This document shows, piece by piece, positions 28,185 to 35,561 of a stretch of 64,000 nt of DNA (positions are counted from its first letter, which is position 1; each line of letters begins with the position of its first letter). The notes beneath the pieces were generated by a model. That model did no database searches. It had not been told where the DNA came from and saw nothing but the letters and a program-made list of their open reading frames with translations. The position numbers were made by a program, and so were the translations under genes. This DNA comes from Prevotella sp. (GTDB lineage Bacteria; Bacteroidota; Bacteroidia; Bacteroidales; Bacteroidaceae), in contig JAFTGB010000027.1 in the NCBI GenBank assembly GCA_017458125.1, positions 1 to 64,000 of the forward strand, in the 5' to 3' direction.

Positions 28185-28361
28185 TTAAAACTCTTCCTCT
28201 TCCCCCTCTTCTTCGTTCCACTCGTCGAAGCGATATGCTCTGGCTCCGGGGCCTGTGGGGTTCTTCTGGTCGCCAGCCCCGGGGCCTCCGCTGAACATGA
28301 CCACCTGCTTGCATGTCATGATATGAGTGGTCATGGCGGGTTTCATATAATGTTTCTTCAT
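28185..28361 (-). CDS. Small acidic-tailed peptide; candidate substrate of the cassette
   Basis: A 58-residue open frame with ATG at 28361, preceded by AGAGGA at a normal ribosome-binding distance. It starts MKKHYMKPAM, has a single Cys (17), two Gly-Pro-Gly-Ala motifs (GGPGAG 25-30, TGPGAR 36-41) and a strongly acidic tail (FDEWNEEEGEEEEF). It has no hydrophobic signal peptide or membrane helix. It lies 15 bases after the C10 protease stop on the same strand and 3 bases from the end of the convergent ABC exporter gene. Basic N-terminus, Gly-rich centre and acidic end are compatible with a leader-core precursor or with a protease-associated inhibitor. Function is inference. Confidence 0.72.
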   Translation of the reverse strand: MKKHYMKPAMTTHIMTCKQVVMFSGGPGAGDQKNPTGPGARAYRFDEWNEEEGEEEEF

Positions 28362-28376
28362 GATGGTGTCCTCTTT

Positions 28377-31202
28377 TTATTTGATGATAACCTTACGGCC
28401 GTTGTGGATGAAGATGCCCTTGGCAGGCTGGCTGACGCACTGGCCGTTCAGGTTGTAGTAATTTTCGATTTCCGATTTCCGGTTTTCTATGTTCTCAATC
28501 CCTGTAGTGCCGTCAGCAGGTTTGGAACCGATGGTCAGACTGTTGACGCTACGGTCGTAGATGCCGGGTTTGAAGAAGGCACGGAAGGCTCCGCTGCCGC
28601 TTCCCGACACAAACTGGTTGCCGTCGGCGTTCAGCACGTAGATGTTGGACGTGCTTTGCGCTGTGGTGCTGCCCACAAAGCGGTAGTTGTTAGCCGTGAC
28701 GCTGGTCACGGAGCCGTTCTTATGGACGGCAACATTCTCGCCGATGAACTTGATTTCCTTGTTGCTCATGTCCCACGCTTTACCCCATTTGTTGCCGGGG
28801 AAGGCCACGATGTAGGGGATGTTGGCCTTCATCTTGTCAACGAAGTCGAAGTTGACGGTCTGTCCTTCGTCGCCGGTGTACTCCTTCAGCCAGAAGTTCT
28901 TGCCGGTGTCGGTGCTGCTGTGGAACCAGTCTTTCTCCACCCCGTCAGCCGTCACCTTGGTTACGTCGAAGGGCAGCATGATGGTATTCCAGCCGTTGGT
29001 GCCGTCTGCAGCCACGGTGAAGTTGTAGGTAAACTCAACGTTCTGAGCCGTGAAGTCCACGGGCGAGTAGAAGTCGTTGCCGTCCTTCAGCGTGATGTCC
29101 CCTGCCGTGTACTCCGTACCGTTGTAGCGGATGATGTTGGTATTGTCTGACAGTCCTTCTGGAGCATTGTCAACCTCGCCAAGAATCATCAGGAAGTTTG
29201 GCTGGTTGTTCGGACTGACCGAGGTGACACCAGTGTTAACCAGTTCGACGGCGAGTGCGTTTTCCGGGATGGTGTAGTTTTCTGTAGGTATGGAGACGGT
29301 CTTTTCTCCTTCTGCAGTATAAGTGATAACAGCAGGCTTCAGATAATAGTAGCTTTCCCAGTTTTGTGTTTTTGATGTCCCTTTCCTGTAGGTTATGCAC
29401 AACTGGTAATAGTCCTCCTCCCAGTCCAAATCGGTCATTTGGATGGGTATCTCGACAGAACTGTTCTTTGGTACGGTCACAGGTACCTCATTGTAAGAGA
29501 AACGGTCTGCACTTGCGGCAAGGAGAACCCATAGAAACTCTCCTTGGTAGTCTGTTCCTGTGTTGTTAGTCAATTTTACCGTTGCCTTGAAGTCATTGCC
29601 GTATAGGTTATATCGAGGTTTATTGCTATAAGTATGGCCTATCAGCTCTGTCATGTCAGTGCTTGTTCGTGTCACTGTCAGCTCTATGTCAGATGATGCA
29701 TCCTCATTTGCCACTACGGTGAAGTTTTGTGTGGTATTACTGAGATAGTATCCGTTGCGGTAAAGAATTCGCATCTTGTACGTCATAGCTTCATCGGGGA
29801 CAAAAGTCAGCGTAACCGTCTTTGTCTCGCCTGCGGGTATTTCCACAATCTTGCCGTTCAGCCACCAGCCTTTCGTGGATTCATAGAGAATGATATCACC
29901 GTCATAGTCCGTGCTTCCGTTATTGGTGATGCTGATGGTACACGTGACTTGCTCGCCTACAAGGGCTGAGCCAGAAGCAGGAGAGAAGGTGTAACTGTTC
30001 AGTTTCAGGTTGTAATTCTTGTTGGTATCAACTATGCCAGACACCGTTCCGCCGGCTCCTGCCAGCTGAATACCGATAACGGCATCCTGGGCAAAGTGGA
30101 AACCGTCTTTAGTGCTGCTCCCGCCAATGCCTTGCGAGTATGGGTTGAGCACTGACAGCTTGAAGTAGTCGTCGCTGGTACCGCTCCATCCCCAGTTGAT
30201 GTGGAAAAAGTCCTCGCCTTCATAGCCGTCGCAGACGAACGCATGGCCACTTCCGGACGACTGACCGCTATAAAGCACTGGCCTGCCATTAGCCAGTTCG
30301 TGATAGACAATTTCAATCCATTCTTGGTAGCTGTAGTTACTACGGTCGATAAGCTGTGTACTACTGTCGTAGCCAAAATAAGTTTTTAGTGCTAAAGGGA
30401 CATCCTCACTGCTTGCCGAGGACCCTCTGTTATAGGTATTAGCATAATCCATTTTGACGGAGACTCCGCAGCATCGCATAAGTGTGGCTACGGCTGCAGC
30501 CGCAGCATCAGAATAGTCGCCGGAATAGTCGGGTATCATGTCGATCCATGCTAAGGTCGTGCCAGCGGCAATGGAAGGCACGCTGTAGCCGTAGCGTGTT
30601 GTATAGCCGGGTATCTGGCTTGTGGTGGTGTACGATGTCTGGCCTGCCTCGGTGGCAGTATAGTACATGACCTGAGCCATGGCGGTGGCTACACAGCCAG
30701 TAACGGCATCTCCATAGACGAAATAGTCCTTGACTTGGTCGTTGAAAGGTGTGCCTTGATTCCACAGCGTCTTGACCAGCGGGGCTATGGCCTGCTTGAC
30801 GCTGCGTCTGACGGTCATGATGGGTGCCGTCCTGCCCCCATGCTCCTTCAGCCATGCTATCTCGTCGGCGTAGCCCTGCAGCCAGGCCCGCATGTTGGAG
30901 GGTATGCGCTGCGGGTCGAAGCTGCCGCTGTTGCTGTAGCCCAGTATGGTCTCGGCCCTGTCGTCGTCTGCAACGATGACGTAGCCGTTGCCGTTGTCTA
31001 CGTTGAACACATAGAGGCCGCTCTGCCGAGTGGCCATGGTGAGTTGCGGCTGTGCTGAGCTTCTGCGGAAAGCCTTGCCGCTCATGAACTGTTCTATAAC
31101 GAATTGTGTAGCCTGCTGTCTGGCTGCGTCGGGCGTAATGTCGGCTGCCACGGCGACGATGGTCATCGTCAGCGTGAGCACCAGTAGTAACGCTTTTCTC
31201 AT
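28377..31202 (-). CDS. C10 family (streptopain-like) cysteine protease, secreted
   Basis: A 941-residue secreted protease. A signal peptide (LLLVLTLTMTIVAVAA) is followed by a Spi-like prodomain (ITPDAARQQATQFV), the C10 catalytic domain with the Cys in YGDAVTGCVATAMAQVMYY and the His in GSGHAFVCDGYEGEDFFHINWGWSG, several Ig-like or beta-sandwich domains, and a C-terminal T9SS-type tail (YYNLNGQ...GIFIHNGRKVIIK). About 10 residues before the tail, NIENRKSEIEN, are encoded by linker-type repeat DNA. Start ATG 31202 follows the -7 element. The small peptide gene directly downstream is probably co-transcribed. Confidence 0.93.
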   Translation of the reverse strand: MRKALLLVLTLTMTIVAVAADITPDAARQQATQFVIEQFMSGKAFRRSSAQPQLTMATRQSGLYVFNVDNGNGYVIVADDDRAETILGYSNSGSFDPQRIPSNMRAWLQGYADEIAWLKEHGGRTAPIMTVRRSVKQAIAPLVKTLWNQGTPFNDQVKDYFVYGDAVTGCVATAMAQVMYYTATEAGQTSYTTTSQIPGYTTRYGYSVPSIAAGTTLAWIDMIPDYSGDYSDAAAAAVATLMRCCGVSVKMDYANTYNRGSSASSEDVPLALKTYFGYDSSTQLIDRSNYSYQEWIEIVYHELANGRPVLYSGQSSGSGHAFVCDGYEGEDFFHINWGWSGTSDDYFKLSVLNPYSQGIGGSSTKDGFHFAQDAVIGIQLAGAGGTVSGIVDTNKNYNLKLNSYTFSPASGSALVGEQVTCTISITNNGSTDYDGDIILYESTKGWWLNGKIVEIPAGETKTVTLTFVPDEAMTYKMRILYRNGYYLSNTTQNFTVVANEDASSDIELTVTRTSTDMTELIGHTYSNKPRYNLYGNDFKATVKLTNNTGTDYQGEFLWVLLAASADRFSYNEVPVTVPKNSSVEIPIQMTDLDWEEDYYQLCITYRKGTSKTQNWESYYYLKPAVITYTAEGEKTVSIPTENYTIPENALAVELVNTGVTSVSPNNQPNFLMILGEVDNAPEGLSDNTNIIRYNGTEYTAGDITLKDGNDFYSPVDFTAQNVEFTYNFTVAADGTNGWNTIMLPFDVTKVTADGVEKDWFHSSTDTGKNFWLKEYTGDEGQTVNFDFVDKMKANIPYIVAFPGNKWGKAWDMSNKEIKFIGENVAVHKNGSVTSVTANNYRFVGSTTAQSTSNIYVLNADGNQFVSGSGSGAFRAFFKPGIYDRSVNSLTIGSKPADGTTGIENIENRKSEIENYYNLNGQCVSQPAKGIFIHNGRKVIIK

Positions 31203-31237
31203 AATGCTATCTCCAGTTAGTGTTGTTTTAGTGGTGG

Positions 31238-31316
31238 CAAAGATAGATAAAATAATCAAAACGACCAAATTATGAAGGTTTTTATTTTGTTTTGTTCCCA
31301 CTTATTCGTACCTTTG
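31238..31316. promoter_or_regulatory. Divergent promoters for the C10 protease and exbB
   Basis: CAAAGATA at 31238-31245 is TATCTTTG on the - strand, about 36 bases before the protease. On the + strand TTTG at 31286-31289 and TACCTTTG at 31309-31316 (19-base spacer) precede exbB. Confidence 0.75.
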
Positions 31317-31347
31317 CGCGCGAATTATTATAATATGTACGAAGTTT

Positions 31348-32187
31348 ATGAGTAGAAAACTGATGATGATTATGGCCGTAGTGGCGCTGCTGGCCGCAGC
31401 ATCTGTCAGGGCACAGGACTCCGTCAGCCGGACGACGGACTCAGTGACCATGGCCGCTGTCGACACGCTGGCTGCCGACTCCGCCATGGCTGCCATAACG
31501 GCCGACTTGGAAGGCACCGATGCCGACGGCACGGCAGAAGAGGGCGGCGGACTGCATAAGCAGCTGAAGCGTAAGTTCATTGAGGGCTCGGCGGGCTTCA
31601 TGTCATTGGTGGCCTTGGCTCTGGTCCTGGGACTGGCCTTCTGCATAGAGCGCCTTATCTATCTGACACTGTCGGAAATCAATGCCAAGAAGCTGATGCA
31701 GGACATTGATGCCCGCTTAGAGCAAGGCGACGTGGAGGGTGCCAAGACGCTCTGTCGCGACACCCGCGGTCCCGTGGCCTCCATCTGCTACCAGGGCTTG
31801 CTGCACATCCGTGAGCCGTTAGAGCAGATAGACCGTCAGCTGACCAACTACGGCACGGTGCAGATAGCCAACATGGAGAAGGGCTGCTCCTGGATCCGCC
31901 TGTTCATTGCCGTTGCGCCGTCGTTAGGATTTTTAGGTACCGTCATCGGCATGGTGATGGCTTTCGACCGCATACAGACGGCCGGCGACATTAGTCCGAC
32001 CATTGTGGCCGAGGGTATGAAGGTGGCGCTCATCACTACCATCTTCGGCATCATAGTGGCCGTCGTCCTGCAGTTCTTCTATAACTACATCCTCTCGAAG
32101 ATAGAACACCTGACCTCGCAGATGGAAGAAAGTGCCATCTCGCTGACCGACTCAATAGCCAAGTACAAGGATGGAAGCAGCAGGTAG
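31348..32187 (+). CDS. exbB: MotA/TolQ/ExbB proton channel protein
   Basis: A 279-residue ExbB/TolQ-type subunit with a signal-like N-terminus (1-22), an Ala/Asp-rich periplasmic segment, one membrane helix (about 85-105), a cytoplasmic domain, and the helix pair containing FLGTVIGMVMAFDRIQ and VALITTIFGIIVAVVLQFFYNYI. With ExbD it uses the proton gradient to energise TonB for uptake through outer-membrane receptors. It is the first gene of a four-gene operon and overlaps the next by 17 bases. Confidence 0.92.
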   Translation: MSRKLMMIMAVVALLAAASVRAQDSVSRTTDSVTMAAVDTLAADSAMAAITADLEGTDADGTAEEGGGLHKQLKRKFIEGSAGFMSLVALALVLGLAFCIERLIYLTLSEINAKKLMQDIDARLEQGDVEGAKTLCRDTRGPVASICYQGLLHIREPLEQIDRQLTNYGTVQIANMEKGCSWIRLFIAVAPSLGFLGTVIGMVMAFDRIQTAGDISPTIVAEGMKVALITTIFGIIVAVVLQFFYNYILSKIEHLTSQMEESAISLTDSIAKYKDGSSR

Positions 32188-32545
32188 TCTTCTTCTGGCC
32201 GAGGTCATGCTGTGGTTAGTCTATGCCACGGTGGCCGTAGCCGTGGCAGTGACCGTCTTTTCAGCGGTCAGGCCGTTGCTCATTGCCCCCAGGCGCCAGA
32301 CGGCTGGCCGTGGCTGGCTGATAGTGGTCTTCACTGCTCTGCTGCTGTTGGTGACGTGGCTGTTGGGCTCTGACCGTCCGTTGGTGGTCAATGGCACTGT
32401 CTTCAGCGATGCCTTCTGGCTCAAGTCTACTGACATGCTAATCGTCTCGTCGCTCATTCTCATCGTGGTAGCCGTAGCCTTGGTGTGCTTTGGTGTGACA
32501 GGGCTGAGCCGGAAGATTGGCAACGGAAAAGCAGTGAGTAAATAG
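32171..32545 (+). CDS. Small membrane protein in the exb operon
   Basis: A 124-residue protein with three predicted membrane helices (about 8-32, 48-65 and 88-112) and a basic C-terminus. No known family was recognised. It sits between exbB and exbD and overlaps exbB by 17 bases, so it is probably an accessory or assembly factor of the ExbBD motor. That is a position-based guess. Confidence 0.75.
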   Translation: MEAAGSLLLAEVMLWLVYATVAVAVAVTVFSAVRPLLIAPRRQTAGRGWLIVVFTALLLLVTWLLGSDRPLVVNGTVFSDAFWLKSTDMLIVSSLILIVVAVALVCFGVTGLSRKIGNGKAVSK

Positions 32546-32568
32546 TACATCCTTAAACAATACATACT

Positions 32569-33090
32569 TTGTTTCTACGCAGACGACATAGGGATATTCC
32601 CGAACTGAACACCACGTCGACCGCCGACATCTCGTTTATGCTGTTGGTGTTCTTCTTGGTCACCTCGTCGATGGATACCGACAAGGGATTGGGGCGCAAA
32701 CTGCCGCCAGTGGACGAGCAGCAGCAGGAACAGCGCGACATCAGCCGCAGCAACGTGCTGCAGGTGCGGCTCGATGCTCACGACTCGCTGTTCTGCGACG
32801 GCCGCGCCGTCAGCGCTTCCGAACTGCAGCAGCAGGTGGAGTCGTTTGTGGCCTCGCGCCAGACCGACCGCCACATCATCGCTGTCGAGGCCGACCGCCA
32901 GACCAGCTATCAAGCCTATTTCGACATGCAGAACGCCATCGTGGCCGCCTACCGTTCGCTGCGCGACAAGATGGCACGCCAGAAGTACGGACACGCCTTC
33001 AGCCTGTGCACTCCCGAGGAGCGTGAGGCCGTCATGGCGCGCTATCCGCAGCGCATCTCCGAGGGTGTGCAGAAAGGAGGTCAGCCATGA
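32569..33090 (+). CDS. exbD: ExbD/TolR family protein 1
   Basis: A 173-residue ExbD-type subunit: RRRHRDIPELNTTSTADISFMLLVFFLVTSSMDTDKG gives the cytoplasmic end and single membrane helix carrying the conserved Asp (STADISFM), followed by a periplasmic TolR-like domain. The frame has no ATG near this conserved start; TTG at 32569 is the only reasonable start codon after the in-frame TAA at 32554, with no clear ribosome-binding site. Its stop overlaps the next start (ATGA). Confidence 0.87.
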   Translation: MFLRRRHRDIPELNTTSTADISFMLLVFFLVTSSMDTDKGLGRKLPPVDEQQQEQRDISRSNVLQVRLDAHDSLFCDGRAVSASELQQQVESFVASRQTDRHIIAVEADRQTSYQAYFDMQNAIVAAYRSLRDKMARQKYGHAFSLCTPEEREAVMARYPQRISEGVQKGGQP

Positions 33091-33569
33091 GCCGCTTCCG
33101 TCGCCGTCCGCACGATGTGCCGGGCCTGAATCTCGCATCCATGCCCGACCTCATCTTCACCGTGCTTTTCTTCTTTATGATTGTCACCCACATGCGCGAC
33201 GTTAAGCCGCGCGTGCGCTATGCCGTTCCGCAGGGCACGGAGATTGAGAAGGCGGGGCGTAAGTCCGGTGTTGTCTACTTGTTCATCGGCAAGCCGGTGG
33301 ATGCCGAGGGGCGTGTGGTCTCTGACGAGACGCGCATACAGCTGAACGACCGTTACGTCAGCGTGTCGCAGATAGGCGAGGCCGTGGCCGAGGCACGTGC
33401 CGCCATGTCGGACGACGACCGTCAGCACATGGTAGTCAGCATCCGTGCCGACCGCGACACCGAGATGGGCATCATCAACGACGTAAAGCAGGAGCTGCGC
33501 AAGGCTGGTGCCTTGAACATCAACTACTCGGCGACTAATAAGGTGAAGAAAGACAAAAAATTCTATTAA
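33087..33569 (+). CDS. exbD: ExbD/TolR family protein 2
   Basis: A 160-residue second ExbD-type subunit: RRRPHDVPGLNLASMPDLIFTVLFFFMIV gives the membrane helix with the conserved Asp (MPDLIF), followed by the TolR-like periplasmic domain (VSIRADRDTEMGIINDVKQELRKAG). Two successive exbD genes after exbB is the common Bacteroidales arrangement. No TonB gene is present nearby. Confidence 0.9.
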   Translation: MSRFRRRPHDVPGLNLASMPDLIFTVLFFFMIVTHMRDVKPRVRYAVPQGTEIEKAGRKSGVVYLFIGKPVDAEGRVVSDETRIQLNDRYVSVSQIGEAVAEARAAMSDDDRQHMVVSIRADRDTEMGIINDVKQELRKAGALNINYSATNKVKKDKKFY

Positions 33570-33574
33570 ATAGT

Positions 33575-33606
33575 TTTGGTAATATTAAGTATAATGTGTA
33601 TATTTG
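33575..33606 (+). promoter_or_regulatory. Promoter of the lipoprotein gene
   Basis: TTTG at 33575-33578 and TATATTTG at 33599-33606 with a 20-base spacer, just after the exbD stop. Confidence 0.75.
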
Positions 33607-33630
33607 CACGGTAAGAAAAAGAATTTGCGT

Positions 33631-34059
33631 ATGAAGAAGAATTTATTGTTTGCATGCCTGCTGGCTACAATGCTTTTGATGAGCTGTAGCAGTAGTGACG
33701 ACGACGCTTCCAACCCGGGAAGAGGACTGATTGGACGGTGGGATCTGGTGGAAATCCAGAACGGAATGCCTTCACTGCACCGCGACGGTAATGTGACTAC
33801 CTATCCTTCGGGTACGGTAGTCCTTGAGTTCATGAGTAATGGACAGTGTGTCCGGGTTTATAGTGATGGTAGGAAAGAAACCGCCGACTATAGTTTTCCG
33901 AAAGACCAGGAACAGTACTATAGTGCCGATCCGGTTCTGTTGTTAGGTGAAGTGCCGTTTAGCTATACCATAGAAGGGGACATGCTGACGGCGCAAAATC
34001 TCGGACTCAACACAATGGAGCATATTCCGGCAACCTATGTGTTCAAGCGTTTAAGATGA
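33631..34059 (+). CDS. Lipocalin-like lipoprotein
   Basis: A 142-residue lipoprotein: signal peptide with lipobox LLMSCSSS, then a beta-rich domain starting GLIGRWDLVEIQNG, the usual opening of lipocalin-like domains in Bacteroidetes, with FEFM-type strands (VVLEFMSNGQCVRVYSDG) and a C-terminal strand YVFKRL. Start ATG 33631 is preferred over an upstream frame start at 33604 inside the promoter region. Ligand unknown. Confidence 0.8.
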   Translation: MKKNLLFACLLATMLLMSCSSSDDDASNPGRGLIGRWDLVEIQNGMPSLHRDGNVTTYPSGTVVLEFMSNGQCVRVYSDGRKETADYSFPKDQEQYYSADPVLLLGEVPFSYTIEGDMLTAQNLGLNTMEHIPATYVFKRLR

Positions 34060-34118
34060 GCAACAGCTAAGTGGCGCATGACGACAGGCACCTGACAGCT
34101 ACGGCTGTTGCGTCGTCG

Positions 34119-34595
34119 TCATCGTTCATAATCCACGAAGGCGTATTCGAAGGTATGGCGTTCATCCTTCGGATGCGCCTCCTTGTTGACTACTCGCCAT
34201 GCGCTGTAGTCGGGGAAGAAGGCGTCGGCATGGGCCGGCGTGTCGTCCACCTCGGTCAGGCACAGACGGTCGGCCAGCGGCATCGCCTGCCGGTAGACGC
34301 TGGCTCCACCTATTATATATATGTCCTCCTCAGGCGCGCAGCTCTTGAGTGCGGCGTCGAGGGTGGGGTAGACGTCGCAGCCTGGCAGCTCTTTCACCGA
34401 CGTCGACAGCACCACGTTGCGGCGGTTGGGCAGTGCGCCCTTGGGCAGCGACAGGTAGGTGTTGCGCCCCATGACGATGGTGTGGCCGGTGGTGAGCTGT
34501 TTGAACCGTTTCAGGTCGTTGGGCAACCAGTAGATGAGTTTGTTCTCGAAACCGATGGCCCTGTTTTTTGCCACCGCTGCAATGATGGTAATCAT
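34119..34595 (-). CDS. folA: Dihydrofolate reductase
   Basis: A 158-residue DHFR that reduces dihydrofolate to tetrahydrofolate with NADPH. The N-terminus ITIIAAVAKNRAIGFENKLIYWLPNDLKRFKQLTTGHTIVMGRNTYLSLP contains the substrate and cofactor motifs, with IYIIGGASVYRQAMPLAD later. It works with thymidylate synthase, encoded on the same strand 5.2 kb upstream instead of directly next to it, because an AT-rich island lies between. Confidence 0.95.
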   Translation of the reverse strand: MITIIAAVAKNRAIGFENKLIYWLPNDLKRFKQLTTGHTIVMGRNTYLSLPKGALPNRRNVVLSTSVKELPGCDVYPTLDAALKSCAPEEDIYIIGGASVYRQAMPLADRLCLTEVDDTPAHADAFFPDYSAWRVVNKEAHPKDERHTFEYAFVDYER

Positions 34596-34686
34596 GTTGT
34601 TTTATACTGCAATTAGTTCTTGTCCAATACGGGGATGTCAGGAGCATTCAATCAGGTGCATTGAGGACTTATCCCAGATTTCCCAT

Positions 34687-34989
34687 CTAAAATATAGAAG
34701 CGCATGCCCTCTTGATGTCTACGAGCCTTGCTATCAAGGGCTTCTTTTGCCGGGCAACTGACATGTTATAGCGGCTCTGCATATTGATGAGCAGTTCCGG
34801 ATTGATGCCGAGAGCAGCTTCCATCATCAATGCGAAATCCGTTGTTACCGGACGTTTTGCATTCAGTATCTCATTAAGTTGAGTATAAGGGATTGACAGG
34901 ACTTCCGAAAATTTCTTCTGCGAAATACCCCGTGCTTCCAACTCTTCTTTCAGTACATCCCCCGGATGTGTCGTCGTTCTGTTCATCAT
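34687..34989 (-). CDS. higA: HigA-type antitoxin
   Basis: A 100-residue helix-turn-helix protein. HPGDVLKEELEARGISQKKFSEVLSIPYTQLNEILNAKRPVTTDFALMMEAAL is the HigA/VapI addiction-module signature. It lies 6 bases after the toxin gene, the toxin-first order of higBA. It should neutralise HigB and repress the operon through the palindrome at 35346-35368. Confidence 0.9.
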   Translation of the reverse strand: MMNRTTTHPGDVLKEELEARGISQKKFSEVLSIPYTQLNEILNAKRPVTTDFALMMEAALGINPELLINMQSRYNMSVARQKKPLIARLVDIKRACASIF

Positions 34990-34995
34990 TATTAT

Positions 34996-35304
34996 TTATT
35001 GATAATGGTTTGTGATATCCGTAATGGTACAAATGGTCACTACAGGTTCAGCTCCTTCTTGTCTAATCTTGAACTCCAGACGGTAATGGTAGTCTATACG
35101 AATAGAGAAATAGCCATTGTCTGTTGCTTCGAAGTTGAGCGAATTGAACACAAACAGATCCTCTATCCGAGTCGCAGCCATCAGCGTATCTATACGCTTC
35201 TGGTATTTTGTTACGACAGGTTTTTGAAAACGATACTTCTTGTTCGTACATTTCCCGTCGTTATATAACTCTTTTAGATAATCTTTTTCGTATTCGATGA
35301 CCAT
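34996..35304 (-). CDS. higB: HigB/RelE-type toxin
   Basis: A 102-residue RelE-fold toxin (VIEYEKDYLKELYNDGKC...RIEDLFVFNSLNFEATDNGYFSIRIDYHYRLEFKI), of the HigB group that cleaves mRNA on the ribosome. It precedes the antitoxin gene and has its own promoter with an overlapping operator. Composition is AT-richer than the flanking metabolic genes, consistent with acquisition. Confidence 0.87.
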   Translation of the reverse strand: MVIEYEKDYLKELYNDGKCTNKKYRFQKPVVTKYQKRIDTLMAATRIEDLFVFNSLNFEATDNGYFSIRIDYHYRLEFKIRQEGAEPVVTICTITDITNHYQ

Positions 35305-35324
35305 ATAGTTCCATTTGTTCGTTG

Positions 35325-35368
35325 CAAAGGTAAGGAATCTTTTCGATATTCACAAATTTAGTGAATAT
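35325..35368 (-). promoter_or_regulatory. higBA promoter and probable operator
   Basis: On the - strand, TACCTTTG (35325-35332) and TTTG (35353-35356) are separated by 20 bases. The -33 element lies inside a perfect inverted repeat, ATATTCAC-N7-GTGAATAT (35346-35353 and 35361-35368), so a dimeric HigA bound there would block RNA polymerase. Confidence 0.78.
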
Positions 35369-35431
35369 TTTTTGCTACCCCATAAACAGCAAGGAAAGTG
35401 GATTGTCAGAACCAATATTCCCGTTAAAACA

Positions 35432-35464
35432 TCCCCGCCACTCTTACAGAAAGAATGGCGGGGA
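35432..35464 (-). terminator. Probable terminator downstream of the RCC1 gene
   Basis: Stem TCCCCGCCACTCTT/AAGAATGGCGGGGA (13 of 14 pairs) with a 5-base loop. On the - strand it is followed by TGTTTTAACG, a short U run. It lies about 100 bases after the RCC1 stop and about 60 bases upstream of the higBA operator. Confidence 0.6.
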
Positions 35465-35561
35465 ATGATATAAGAATCAAGTGCCTGTCCCTTTGATTTT
35501 CAATGAACTTGGAGCCGGGGATGAGTGTATTGAGGAATTCGTTAAATGAATAGTCTTCGTT

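Noticed and set aside
28323..29150. 275-residue + strand open frame over the end of the C10 protease gene
   Set aside because: Antisense shadow of the protease and small peptide genes; no recognisable domain.
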